Assembly (NCBI GenBank): GCA_030248295.1
Contig: JASANH010001463.1
Span: 372,001-436,000 of the forward strand
Direction: 5' to 3'
DNA: 64,000 bases
From: Mesodorylaimus sp. YZB2_4
Lineage: Eukaryota; Nematoda; Enoplea; Dorylaimida; Dorylaimidae
Both the position numbers and the translations under genes were made by a program. Every line of letters begins with the position of its first letter. The first letter of the stretch is position 1. Below the pieces are notes generated by a model. It was not told the origin of the DNA. It worked only from the letters and a program-made list of their open reading frames with translations, and did not search any database. Below, piece by piece: positions 1 through 10,778 of the stretch.

Positions 1-395
1 ATCCAACTCTGATTAGTTGGTCTTGGCCTTATCAGGAGCCTGTGCGATGGGGTAGTGAAATGCCAGGGCAGCTTCAAACTATCTCATTAAATATTGCACC
101 GCACTCTTACTGTTATGCTAGTTTTGCCTGCAAGAGCAGGGCTGACTGTGCACCAATACTGTCCTTTGCATGCCCAGCGGCACATGACTCGCCCTTCATC
201 AATGGTCTAATATGGTAATACCTACTGGGTAACTGCCAACACTGTGAAATAGAATCCAACACACCCGCCCCCAGCATCCTGGACATTATGGTCTATGACA
301 TAGAGTTCCACTACAAGCCTCCTAGACTGCGGGACTTCTTTTTCCCCACCACTATATCTATTAGAATCTGAACCTGGACTGGACTGGCCGCTATG
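1..395. other. Stretch without recognised gene
   Basis: No open frame with family-like features, RNA gene or clear repeat was recognised here. It is the left flank of a SINE insertion, and the short ORFs that overlap its right end come from that SINE. Confidence 0.5.
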
Positions 396-403
396 GAAGT
401 GTG

Positions 404-842
404 TTTTTGGTTTTTTTAATTTTAATGGCCCGAAGCCCGTTTTGCCTCCAGCCGGCCAGCAGTCAAACCTTATAAGCAGGGCTGTGCGGGGGCCGGCACA
501 CACAACAGCTTCCCTCTGCGTGCCTCCACTGGGAGCGCCTCCACGCGAGGGCATCCTGGACGGGACACCGACTTCCTCGGACGATGGCGGGCGGGTTTTG
601 ACCCCTGTCGGTGTTCGACAACCGAGACTGTGCCCTCGTTTGGCTTCCGTCTCTCCACTCACGATCAGAGCAGGTAGGCGGTACCGGTGAGTCACCCATG
701 GCATGGCGTGCAAGGTCTACGAGCGGTCATGGGTCGAAAACCGACCTCCATCACTGGGGATCGAACACGAAACGAGTACAGCCACTCGCTCCTACGCAAT
801 ACGGAGAGACGAATGCCGAATCGCTGCACCACCGCGGCCGCT
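404..842 (-). repeat. tRNA-derived SINE, family I, copy 1
   Basis: Read on the minus strand the element starts gcggccgcggtggtgcagcg, which contains a box-A-like TGGTGCAGCGGTT. A box-B-like GTTCGATCCCC follows some 45-50 nt later, and the body is about 430 bp. The same sequence recurs at 39664-40097, 60096-60491 and (plus strand) 19468-19778. The flanks carry a short probable target duplication (aagtgtg at 397-403, gagtgtg at 845-851). The 3' end, at the lower coordinate, is A/T-rich, as expected for a retroposed element. ORFs of 60-160 aa on both strands here are by-products of the repeat. Confidence 0.85.
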
Positions 843-1004
843 GAGAGTGTGGGGCCTTTCCTGTCGGCTAGTTAGTGGCTGTTTCCTCATCGAACTATTT
901 CACGCACACGCAAGGGCACCATCATCAACACATCATCAAACACCAAAGCATCGTAGACACATTCGTCATTCTGATCGCGATCGGTCACACGAGACAGCAT
1001 CACG

Positions 1005-1226
1005 GCAGGACCATTCCGGCGAAGATGTTTCGCAGGCAGACGACGACTTCGGACATGGGCGGAAGCTCGGCGGTTTTCTTCAGGCAACGCAGGGCCAACT
1101 CGCCGATCTCCTTTGACATGGAGGGGGCAAGGCCAGTCGCCATTCGCTGTCGATCTTCAAGATGCCGTCTCGCATTTTCGCTCCCTGATCCGCGAAGTAC
1201 TGCTCGTACGGGTTCTTGCCAATGTT
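1005..1226 (-). pseudogene. Protein kinase C-lobe fragment (frameshifted)
   Basis: The minus strand encodes a piece like the end of a tyrosine or TKL kinase domain. An acceptor-like cttaattgcag is followed by a frame containing VYNIGKNPYEQYF and SEWRLALP. After a one-base frameshift the next frame reads APSMSKEIGELALRCLKK and MSEVVVCLRNI. The order matches kinase subdomains IX-XI: the PY segment, the conserved Cys helix, then the usual R-P-x-M/F, which is here PPM, so the conserved Arg is lost. The frameshift, the loss of that Arg and the abutment with a BEL/Pao integrase at about 1290 argue for a dead fragment. It is not a copy of the Src-like gene at 8.5 kb. The exact kinase family is unresolved. 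Confidence 0.5.
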
Positions 1227-1752
1227 GTAGACCTGCAATTAAGCCACTCGTTGTCCGCTCTTCGTCCCATCCCTCCCAAGTCTCACACTCCTCCCACATA
1301 ATATCGGACAATGCAAAACAGTTCATGTTGACGAAATCAGCAATCGGCATGATGTGGGGGAGAGTAATCGGGGATGAAAAGGTGCTTTCCTACATCAGCC
1401 AGAATGGAATCGATTGGTCTTTTACACAGGAACGTACGCCCTGGATGGGCGGGTTTTACAAAAGGCTTGTTCAGTCAGTCAAACGTGCACTGAAAAAACG
1501 ATCCAAGCCATAAAGTTGACGTACGTACAGTTGGAGACCGTCATCATCGAAATAGAATCCATGTTGAACTCTCGTCCATTGGTCCATGTTGGATCGGATA
1601 TCAAAGATGGGCGTTCATTGACCCCAGCTCACTTTCTTAGCATCAATCCGAAAATAGGAATGCCAGCAGTACCTATGGATGAAAATATGGATCAAGATTT
1701 TTTGGACCGAATTTCGTCTAAAGAAGTCTTGCTTCTGACATGGATTGAGGGC

Positions 1753-2603
1753 AGGGTCCTGCACGGGTATAAAAATCGTACCCTACCCGTACCCGCTAGA
1801 CGAGCTCTGTACCCGTACCCATACCCGTACCCGGCGTACCATACCCATACCCATACCCGTACCCGTGATTTTTCAAAAAATTTACCCATACCCATACCCG
1901 TACCCGGCTTTTCAGAAACCGAAAATCTATCAGTTTTTGTATTGTGCATGCATAAACAACATAACAATTCGGACTCAAAAAAGCTGAGGGATAAAGCTAA
2001 GAAGAGATTAAAAGCTTGATAAGAGTATCACTCATTATAATTGATAAATAACAAATGACGCACGGTTTCTGGATTTAAACGAGATCGTAAGTCAGTAATC
2101 GTTCGTCCAGCGGTGCTAAATACGGATTCGCTGGCTGCACTTGTTGCTGGAACAGCCAAATATTTTCGTGCCAATTTCGAAAGGCGGGGATAAAAAGCAG
2201 TTTTAGCTTCCCACCAGGAAAGTAACTTGGATTTTGAAATTCTCTCTTCAGGTTCCGCCAAGTATTTGATAATTTCATCGCCCTGTACTGGTTGTTGTGG
2301 GCAAAACTGATCCAAGAAAAACGAGTCCATTGCTTTTCTTTTCCTTGAACCAGATTCTTCCTCTTGACCCGTCAGCGTTGATGACTGTTGACTTTGGTGC
2401 GCATAACCATCAAGCGCATTTTCCGCCATTCGCCGAATTTGCTGCTGTTCGATATTACCTGTTCGATTTCTGGCTTGATACGATCACTAAGTTGGGCTGC
2501 CCGACTGCTCAAATTGCGGCTGATTGTCGTAGGGTCTGGGAGTAACTCATCAACCGACACCTCGCCTAGTTTTGAGCCAATATGCAGTAGCGCCTCGACC
2601 AGC
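1753..2603 (-). mobile_element. hAT transposon fragment inserted in BEL/Pao
   Basis: The minus strand encodes the C-terminal part of a BED/hAT-type transposase in two frames. One has LLPDPTTISRNLSSRAAQL. The other has the hAT dimerisation block, with SWWEAKTAFYPRLSKLARK, SAASESVFSTAGRTI and LNPETVRHLLF. The element starts AGGGTCCTGCACGGG on the left. It is flanked by ttgagggc (1745-1752) and ctgagggc (2604-2611), an almost perfect 8-bp target duplication, the size expected of hAT. The right terminal inverted repeat and most of the transposase are missing, so this is an internally or terminally deleted copy with an additional frameshift. Confidence 0.75.
1795..1910. repeat. TACCCG/TACCCA simple repeat
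   Basis: Imperfect tandem TACCCG and TACCCA hexamers lie just inside the left end of the hAT fragment. They are part of that element's subterminal sequence, not a telomere. Proteins rich in Pro-Tyr or Gly-Tyr read from it are artefacts. Confidence 0.8.
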
Positions 2604-3399
2604 CTGAGGGCGAACGTCAACTCCAGGCGTTCTGGGGGTCTGGAGAAACGAGTATCTGCTCAGTCTACGAGAAAGGCCACAAAATGAGTTGAAGAGACAG
2701 AAAGGAGCAACAAACCACCGTCTGCACGTTGGAAACGTGGTCCACGTGAAGATGGACACGCCACGAGGTACCTGGCCATTGGCCCGAATAACGGAATTGT
2801 TCACAAGCGCGGATGGCGAAATTCGCTCTGCCAATGTCAAGCTGTCATCAGGGAAGATTCTGAAGAGAGCCATCGTCCAGTTGTACCCACTAGAGTTTGT
2901 CGGAAGTGAAGACACGACGGGAAATGTGAAACAAATGGGACCAGAAGGAGGTGAAAGGTCTCTGCATGACAGTCCCATGGCGACTCAAACGCCTGCAATG
3001 AAAGTGCAACAGACCTCGCAAACCGTAGCGCGCTCAAGACGAGACGCGTCAGACTCCGCTCGGAAAAGAATACAGGTCATCGCCCGAGAAGAAGAGTCTG
3101 AGGACGAAGAGACACTGGACAACAGCCAGCCTATACGTCACAGGGCAAGGTGTGGGACCACTGGACATAAGGCTACGTCAAGCCGACCATGATCACGATG
3201 TGCGTTTTGACAATGATGAATCTGCTCGCAACGTGGAATAAAGTAAAACCGCCGCTTTGCGAAAAGGGACACGCGAAATTGGCGATACACTTGTCTGATG
3301 CTTATCCATGCATTTTCCACAATAGCAATTCTTCCGAGAAGGTTTCCTCAATCAAAAATCATAATATACAAGCGCAATATCGCCAAGTATAGCAGTCCC

Positions 3400-4790
3400 G
3401 CATATAAATGCCGGAAGATAAGAACAAAGGTCGCCGCCTGGACCAATTTTGCGAAGGCTGGATCATACAAACAGACGGTGGACGAAGCAATCCCTGTCTC
3501 CGAAACGGAATGCAAGGACATGATACGAGATCGACGTTGAAGGGGGGCCCCCTCCAGGGAGGTGATGTGGCTTTTACCGAAAATCATGTCGACCCGCCTT
3601 ACACGACAGGAAATGCTTGGGATTGCAATTTTTGGAACGTTGTATACGTGAGCAATTGTTTCTTCGAAAAAGGGAAAGTGTCCGTATTAGACCTTTCACG
3701 GCCAGATGGAGTCGAATTCAGCGAATGCAGCAGATTGCAATTACGATAAGGAAAATTGTGTGCTGCACGATCAAGCATTGCTTATGTGGACCAAAAACCA
3801 GAGTGCTGAGTGCGAATTTGTTTTGTGGAAACGAGTGAGAGGAAAACTGTGGAGCAAGCAGCTTCTCAGTGACGACTTCGACATTGCCCTGACATGGAGT
3901 CAAGCTCCAGACAATATAAAGTTGTGTGATGGGACTATGGGAACGTTGACCGACCAAGGGGTGCCAATCGTCTTCTTTCCCACGATGAAAGTCGAATCCA
4001 GTCTTCCGAAGAGAAGAAAACGGGAAACCAAGGACACTGAAGGACCATCAGATTTGGTCGCAATAAAACTCCAAGCACTGGAAGCACGTCTGGAGGTATT
4101 TTTTCGAGATGACCTAAATCAAGCTTTTCAATCAGTTTGTCGGAAGATCAAAGAAATGCAACAAATGGACATTTTGTTAGCACGTCCTTAACGATTCAAA
4201 CATAATGGCCAGACTGCAAGGGCAAATTTGGCCGTGTACTCCAGTCGAACGATTTCAGTTTCTCAGCATGACTGAACGATGCACAGAAGGGATACCAGTC
4301 AATTACACGGTCAGCGGACAACGGGTGTCGGGAGACATGGATCCAAAGTCGAGGGTCGTCTTTACGAACTCAGCACCAGCCTAATGCGACCGGGTACAAG
4401 AAACGTAGATATCAGACGACAGGGGCCAAATTTTCCTTTACACGGCACACGACGGCGCCATGCGACTTCAAACAAACTGATTCCTCAGCCGTCCAGTCCA
4501 TTTGGCTCCATTAGGCCACTACGCGGACTTCAAAACAGTCGTGCACAAGCCATTGACGCTATATTCTCAAAAGGAACTGCGAGGTCAATTAAGTTCAAAT
4601 GACCTCTGCTCCGCTTTAGACAGCCACTCTAGGGTCCTGCACCAGCTCAGCCAAGCAGCCCAAGTTCCGTCAGACCCTACAGCCAAAGCCATACTGGAGA
4701 CAGCGTCGCGATACACTCCGTGGGCCTTTGGAATCAATTTACTGCCCATGCACATTGAATCTGGGCTCAATTTTGTTGTATAATCGTGCC
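3400..4790 (+). mobile_element. Envelope-like remnant downstream of BEL/Pao
   Basis: A 161-codon frame at 3706-4191 has spaced cysteines and a basic furin-like KRRKR stretch, followed by a helical segment (KLQALEARLEVFF). A second open frame at about 4502-4783 continues in similar style. Position (after the integrase) and character suggest an envelope-like third ORF, as some BEL/Pao and other LTR elements carry, but I recognise no specific envelope family. Several stops and frame changes separate the pieces, so it is broken. No clear LTR was delimited downstream. Confidence 0.35.
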
Positions 4791-4979
4791 AGGCCAGATC
4801 CTCTTCGGGGTCATCTGAAAGGTGATACGACGAACCATAAGACTGGACCAACAACCGCAAACCAATTTGGCGCCGCCCATACTCATCCAGGCGCCACCAG
4901 CAGGCCCAAAACCACATACCGAAGGACCGACGACAATAGCGGCCTTGGTTCACGAAATGAAGAGAAATACGTAGGATAG

Positions 4980-5785
4980 TGATTGTTTGATACGTATTTG
5001 TCATAGAGACATGATCACATAATCTTTTAATGAGTGAAACTATTAATTTTGCGGCGGGACTGTCGCGCATGAGGCCCGCGCGAGGACTTTCTAGAGTTTG
5101 TTATGACGAGAGGCGAATCAGCGCCGCCCCCCTATTTAACTGTGTATTCGTGTATATTGTGAGTCAGTCGAAGTAACAGCACGGATAGTGGAAACTTGTA
5201 CATCGGATAAGACTAATATGCGCAAACATCATATTTGCACCTATCAGTACACTGGCTTTCAGGAGGGTCCAAGGATTTGTTCCTGTGGCGTGAGCCCTCC
5301 TCCAGCAGGTCCTGGTTCACCCGAGAACGGGCCAAGGATGTCGACCGCATAGAGTCTGACCGAGTCTCGAAAGACTCCCGGTTTTTTGCCTCGGACATAA
5401 GACCTGGTGAATTCGACTTTTCTCAAATATCGGTAACTGATCGCGCTTGGCTTCATAGACAAGACCATAGTCACATTTTTCACGAATCCTAGTCGCTCCC
5501 AAAATCTCTGACCTGAAGCACCCTGCCCTCGATCTTGTTTTTTACAGTTACACATTCTCGCAATCTTTCTCAGCATTCCAAGAAAGGCTCGCTAAAATTT
5601 TGGCAAGAAAATCAAGTAAACGAAAAAGAGCGTTCCATGAGCAAAGTTTTGAATCATGGACGACAGAAGCCGTAGAAAAGACCCTACAATTTGTAGTTTT
5701 GACTGTTTTAATTTGTGGATTATCGAACAGGCCAGGAAAGAAAATATGCTGTTCGAAATATACCTCAGCCAGAGCGCCTGGTTGG
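4980..5785. other. Stretch without recognised gene
   Basis: No supported gene was found. A TATA-like ctatttaac near 5136 could belong to an LTR of the preceding element, but I could not pair it with a second LTR copy in this window. Confidence 0.4.
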
Positions 5786-5788
5786 CTT

Positions 5789-6060
5789 CTATCGAGATTC
5801 CCGCCTGGGCGCCTGGTCGAAAGCCATGACACTCGTGTCCACAGCCTGGAATCGGCACAGCTGGGCCATTTCTTTGTGCTCTTTCAGGGCAGATTCACGG
5901 CCCATCACACTCGACACTTGCTTGCCGCGACGATGCAATTTTATAGCAATGGCTGCGCCAAGAATTATCAGCAGAATGACGATAGTCACACTGATCGCAG
6001 TGATCACATGCACTATGTATAGATCAAAGACCATGTACTCGCCCAGATGGTTTGGACGGA
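5789..6060 (-). CDS. Terminal exon of a single-pass membrane protein (fragment)
   Basis: Read on the minus strand after a possible acceptor (ccactatcag), the frame runs FRPNHLGEYMVFDLY. It then has one strong membrane segment, about 23 residues, within VHVITAISVTIVILLIILGA, followed by a basic stop-transfer KLHRRGK and a ~45-residue polar tail to the stop at 5789. The topology is that of a type I protein C-terminus. No upstream exon was recognised nearby and it sits among transposon debris, so it may be an orphaned exon. Function unknown. Confidence 0.3.
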
Positions 6061-6079
6061 ACTGATAGTGGGTTGACGT

Positions 6080-7060
6080 GTGCTATGCCCTTGCTTTTGT
6101 GCAGTGGGGAAACAGCCGCTGTGAAGCCGGCACAATAGGTCCCGCATTCCTCAAAGCAGCCAGTCTTTTCCAGGTTTCAAATCTGGAAGATAAAGCGGTG
6201 GGGAAATGTATTATCTGTTTTCTTTGGGAATGTACACGCGGACTATTCGTTAACGCGGCAGGCGTATATACTCCCAAAGAAAACTGGTCATGATTCCTAG
6301 TGTGGTACCTTCCCTGTTGTGGGTCGGGATACCTACACGCGTACGTAGGTTCGAATCTACCCTGCGCGGTCCCTACCGAAACGGACGCTAATATAGACAA
6401 CACTTTATTAGGCCGACGGGCGGACACCTCTACGCTGGTACAACCAACCAAGCGAAGGGCACTATAGGAGAGGGCAGCTGGGGGATGAGACCCAATCGCA
6501 ACGATCGACGAGTAGATAATAACTGACGAGCAGTCTAGGCGGGCCGGTCAAGGGGCCGATCCGGGCGCTGAAGACAAACCAGTCACGGTTAGATCTGGGC
6601 TCGCTCTGCTCTCATCAAAGAGGCCTATGGAAGAACACTTCGTTCACGAGACACACGTGTTGCCGGGCGGTCTGCACCGAACGGGGAAGGAACCCCCGTC
6701 AAGAGATTGGGCTTGCACTTCTCCATTCGCCAATTGAGCGTGACCCCACGCTCCCTCTAGACCAGCTACTCGGAGCCGGATTAGAAGAAAGTGGGAGCAC
6801 CAATTGCGATCAGGGAAAGAATTTAGACACCTGATCTGCCGGCCTTCCATCGAGCAGTAGGATCAAAAGGGAGCCTCAGATCGGGTTGGCACGCAGACAA
6901 GCGCTGCAACCAAAGTCGGGTGGGCGTATGCAGAAGACTGCTGCCCAAGGATAGGTGCGCCCGTGCCCTGGAGACGAATCTTCTTTGCGGTATGACCAGC
7001 TGATAAGAGGGGCACATCGAACAAACGCACATAACGTATACCCCTGCATGACAATCAATG
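6080..7060. other. Stretch without recognised gene
   Basis: No convincing coding exon was seen. A box-B-like ggttcgaatctacc at about 6350 lies inside a small palindrome and may be a relic SINE head. Minus-strand frames at 6823-7095 have no family features. Confidence 0.4.
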
Positions 7061-7071
7061 CTTATGACGCC

Positions 7072-7445
7072 TAGACCCGCAAGAGCGGATAGCAATTCAA
7101 CCTAAACCCGCAAGAGCGGATATCTCCTGAATCCTAAAACCCGCAAGAGCGGATATCTCCCCCCTCCTTTCCTAAGAAACTCACACACCCAGAAACGTCC
7201 TCAGATCACGTGGATCGACGTACTTCAACCGACCATATTGAGATCGACAAGCGATCAGAGTGATATGTAGATAGATCGACAAGCGATCCGACCATATTGA
7301 GATCGACAAGCGATCAGAGCTGAAAGAAACCTAACAGGATGAACCTGTAGTGCGAGTGCGCAGGAAGACTTAACAGGATGCACCTGACGCGCGGCATGCG
7401 CGTCCACGTAAGTTCCAAAGGCTTTTTTAGCCGAGCCTGCTCTTT
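7072..7445. repeat. Cluster of short hairpin-forming repeats
   Basis: Three unrelated short repeats, each a self-complementary stem-loop, occur one type after the other. CCGC-aaga-GCGG (within acccgcaagagcggat) occurs three times. GATCG-acaag-CGATC occurs three times, twice inside a longer repeated gaccatattgagatcgacaa. CAGG-atgaa/atgca-CCTG (within taacaggatg) occurs twice. A GACGCG...CGCGTC palindrome and a GGCT-ttttt-AGCC hairpin follow. No ORF crosses the cluster. Spacing is irregular and the repeat types differ, which is unlike a CRISPR or a microsatellite. Confidence 0.7.
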
Positions 7446-8484
7446 GTAGGTCAAAGTTCTTCTCTTGATCACTCTTCCCTTGATTTGGCTAATGTTGGCT
7501 TTTCCATTCTTCTAAAATACTGTTTGATTAATTATACAAAATACAAGCGTATATAGAAAAGATCACACAAGTCAGGACCTGATCAACCCATTATTCACAT
7601 AAAGAGTCAAGGGCCAAGGTTTATGGGTCAAAAGTTTTCTAGCACAAAAATTGGATGCGAACTGGAATCATGAAATTAAATCTGAAGTTAGCTCAATCAG
7701 TCGGTAATACAGAGACCATTATTATTGGGAAAAACGGTGCGGAATTATAGTAGAGAGGCTCTGCTGAGGAGGAATTCAAGCAAGCAGTAAACTGACAGCG
7801 TGAGCAGAGCCACAATACAAAATAACCTACTAGGAGAGAGGGGCTAAAAGCCAAAAAGTTACTTCTAACTTTTGCCTAAAAATTTTACTGAATATTTTTG
7901 TTAGATTTGATTTTGACCTAAACCTAGTAGTCCGAATTGTGCTGGTAGATTATGACAGCTAACCGTTTCTTTAAAATCTCAATAAATACCACATGTAAAC
8001 TGACTGAGTGATATACAGCACGATTAGCAGGTTCTCAGAGCAGGGGGGTGATTCAAAATTTGAAACCTTACTCTGCCACCTTAGTTTTCCCTGATTTTGG
8101 CTCCAAAGCTCCTATGTTTTTAGTTTTTCCTTGTTCTCCATCCTTTTCTGAGCTCTGTCAAGAGTGAGTACAATAGTTCCATTTTTCAAACTATGGTTTC
8201 AAACTTTACATTTAAATAGCCTGCGCCCGTCCCGAGTCCAGGCCCATCGGGTGGCTTCAATCTCCTGTCCAGTCTGCTCGTCTGATTAATTCAGAGACAA
8301 TTACAGGTTTTTGGCATAATGGCCCTTAAGATGTGTGTGCTGTAATGACTGACGCTGTGAGCTACAGTACATAGCGGCTGCATGCTGCTGGTTGACCATT
8401 CAGCGCATAGTACATAGTCGGCATTGCCTATCACGGACTACTCATTGCCACAGCACATCAGACGGGTCATCACATCCCTGCATT
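7446..8484. other. Spacer with MITE relics, downstream of the Src-like gene
   Basis: No gene was recognised. GGCTCTGCT at 7757-7765 pairs with AGCAGAGCC at 7803-7811. Sequence at about 8040-8170 (cctgattttggctcc and flanks) resembles the internal part of the MITE family C found intact at 27738-28029. The 3' UTR of the Src-like gene must start here, but no clear polyadenylation hexamer close to its stop was seen. Confidence 0.4.
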
Positions 8485-10778
8485 CTAGGGGTCGAGTTTC
8501 GAATAATGATGGTCGTTGGCAAAGAAGTTTTCGAGGAAACTGGAGCATCGAAGGAAGCTGGGTCGATCAACGGGCTGGTAACTCCAGCATGATTCCAGAA
8601 AACGATACACAGAGTCGGGGGTGTCGCCTCGATCGAGATGCCGTCTTTCGTCCACCACGTACGCTCGTACTCGCTCTGATGACATTCCTAGGAATGAGAA
8701 ACATGAAGAATTTATTCGAAACGACGTGACCTACCTTACCAGCGAATGGTTCCGACCCGTAGTTGAACACCTCGTGCAAGACGACGCCGAAAGACCACAC
8801 GTCCGAGGCCACTAAACAGCCACCAGATGCACAGGGTCATAGGCAGACACTGGTGCAATACCTGAAAAGGCTCCTTTGGTGATGACTTCGGGCGCCATCC
8901 ATTTCATTGGAAGAAATGGTCGATCTGCAACAAAAATTACTGGGAATAAGCTGACTGAACCAGAACCCTTCACTTACTGTCTATTTTTGGGAGTGAGGTG
9001 CTGGTAAGCATTCGCGCGGAACCAAATTCGGAAATCTTCACCTTCAGTTTCGGACTCGACTCGTCCACAGCACTTTCGAGGAGAATGTTCTCCGCGGTCA
9101 GATTCCCGTGCACGACACGCTTCGTCTCCATGTACGCCATCCCAGCAGCGATCTGAAACTGGGGCGTCCGATGTGAGACTGGCCCAGAATCTTGCATTCC
9201 TGGGTCGCTTTCACGCACTGCTGGGATCTGGCTGGGCTTGATATCCCCACGGTGAGGGTTCGATCCCCTTTGGGAGCTAGTAGTTTTCATTCTGGTTTCT
9301 AAGATTAGTAAATTCAACCTTTACGTTTTTTCCTGGGCGCAGATATCGATCAGAATGTTCTTTTCCAACCATTTGCTCTCTTTCTTCCGTCTTCGTAAGA
9401 ACGAAGCGAGGTTTCCATCCCCGACGTACTCTGTGACAATGCAGTACGGCTCTCCCGCACTGACCACGCCGTACAGTTGGACCAAGCGGACGTGCGCGAG
9501 GTGTTTCATGACGACCGCCTCGGCCAGGAACTGCGTGCGACTCCGAGCCTCTCCGAGCTTCAACTCTTTCATGAATACAGTCGATGGCGGACCAGAGGGT
9601 GGTGTCCACGTGGCTGCAAAAGTATCCAAAGGGCCGACAGATCGATGGGGTGGGTCAAAAGAAGCGCGTACTGCTTACCCTTGTAAACTTTCCCGAAGTA
9701 GCCTCTGGTCACTTCCTCCTCTTTGCGCAAGTGTTCCCTCGAAATTTCTTGCCACTTCTCTTGCACTTCGGTCGATAGCGCTCGGCGTTTCGGTTGCGGC
9801 TTCGAGGCTGGCTTGGTCAGAATGTGGCATATCTCTTTATCGTCCGTGGCTAGAAGGAGAGTCAGACAAACTGAAGGCGGACCGAGAGGACCTTGGTGCG
9901 CCGACTTACTCTTATAGAAAGTCACCAGCTCAGGCAGCGAAGTGAATCGTGGATGACGAATGCTGTGCAATTCGATGCCTTTGTCGCGTACACTTTTGAT
10001 GAAGTAATGTTTTTGGGTGTTGACGAATTGCACGCACAGAACGTACCCTGAAAAGGGCATCGATTCACTAGCTCGATGGGGATTCTAAAAGACCGCACTC
10101 ACGATTGTTGCCCTCTGGTTTGTTGCGCTGTCGAATGAGGAAGGTGCCGTCCGGAGTCCCGTTCAGCAGATTGTCCGCTTCAGTTTCACTGATTCGGCCA
10201 AAGAACCAGCTAAAAGTTTAGAGAAGTTCGAATAAGGCGAGCAGAGATGGCCCCGACTCGGGCACTCACGATTCGGCCTCCAATGACCCAGCTCTAGCGA
10301 CGAAGCTGCGTTGAACATAGCCGGTTCCACAACGTTGGCCACCGGAGTGGGACAGGAACAACCATTCCGGACCGCTGAAGAAGAAATTTGTAGGGCAAAA
10401 TGAAGCAAAAAATGCGGTAACATACGCTTCGTCTTCAGCGTCCACTTCCAGGGCCCGATCGCCCTTGCTCATTGAGATCTCCGAATTCGAACGTGCTTCG
10501 TAGTCCCACAGGGCCACGTAGTAGACTGCGTCTGCTATTTGGCCCCCTAGAAGAGGAATTCACGAAAAAACGAATAAGAACCTGCGGTAGTCAATCGTAC
10601 TGGGCGAGCGCGACGAGTGCAAAGAGGGCGAACGAGATCGCGCGCGACTTCCACCAGGATTCGAAGCTTGGCGCGGTGAACGTATTCCTGATGCCCGTCT
10701 CGAATCACCATGGTGTCTCGAACGTGTATGTCGCTTTCGTTGACTTTGAGCACTGGAAGAAGAGCAGCAGCAACCCAT
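8485..10778 (-). CDS. Src-family tyrosine kinase-like protein, predicted pseudokinase
   Basis: Eleven exons (10778-10601, 10546-10426, 10374-10270, 10209-10103, 10047-9910, 9849-9679, 9613-9333, 9152-8978, 8924-8862, 8811-8740, 8687-8485) join in phase to 537 aa, the length of c-Src. The start MGCCCSSSS is an SH4 signal: Gly2 for myristoylation, then palmitoylatable Cys. SH3 is about 71-130 (ALWDYEA...GYVQRSFV). SH2 is about 136-235, with the phosphotyrosine Arg in TFLIRQ (161). The kinase domain is about 270-525. The beta-3 Lys (VFMK, 289), gatekeeper region and APE are present. However, the first Gly of the glycine loop is Thr (VTRGYFGKV), HRD is HGN (382-384) and DFG is EFG (409-411). The C-tail has a Tyr (HHYSKLDP) but no YQPGE-type motif. 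It probably acts as a membrane scaffold or regulator rather than an enzyme. Introns are 50-180 bp; one splice site is irregular (9153-9332). Confidence 0.85.
9153..9332 (-). other. Irregular intron (GA-AG) in the Src-like gene
   Basis: At the conserved kinase junction (DICAQ joined to IAAGM) the acceptor is tttcag, but the base pair after CAG is GA, not GT. Splicing there gives a 180-bp intron and keeps the whole 537-codon frame. The nearest GT (gtaaag, 9324) is in the wrong phase. The intron also contains a box-B-like gggttcgatcccc. A GA-AG intron, a sequence error or a damaged gene would all explain it. Confidence 0.6.

Larger units (their letters stand above)
1290..3192 (+). mobile_element. 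BEL/Pao retrotransposon remnant (integrase, broken)
   Basis: The plus strand carries the end of a BEL/Pao integrase. A DNAKQF catalytic-Asp block is followed by the W-x-F...PWMGGFY block, where the expected catalytic Glu is Lys (GGFYKRLV). After a frameshift come NSRPL and LTPAHFL. Beyond an inserted hAT fragment (1753-2603), the C-terminal module resumes with FWG, EYLLSLRERP, VGNVVHVK and WPLARITELF. The reading resumes exactly across the insertion (TWIEG, then ERQLQAFWG). At least two frameshifts and the loss of the catalytic Glu make it non-functional. The upstream gag, protease and RT parts are absent. The 5' edge abuts a kinase fragment. Confidence 0.75.

Noticed and set aside
222-1116. 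Several 60-160 codon frames on both strands
   Set aside because: They coincide with SINE copy 1, and the same frames recur at 39.7 and 60.1 kb, so they are repeat artefacts.
1414-2019. 201-codon frame running through TACCCG repeats
   Set aside because: It fuses a BEL/Pao frame with the hAT simple repeat; not one protein.
6330-6390. Possible tRNA gene
   Set aside because: Box B is good but the cloverleaf arms do not form; only a palindrome is seen.
7072-7160. CRISPR-like direct repeats
   Set aside because: Units are few, irregularly spaced and replaced by different repeats, in an animal nuclear context with introns and SINEs.
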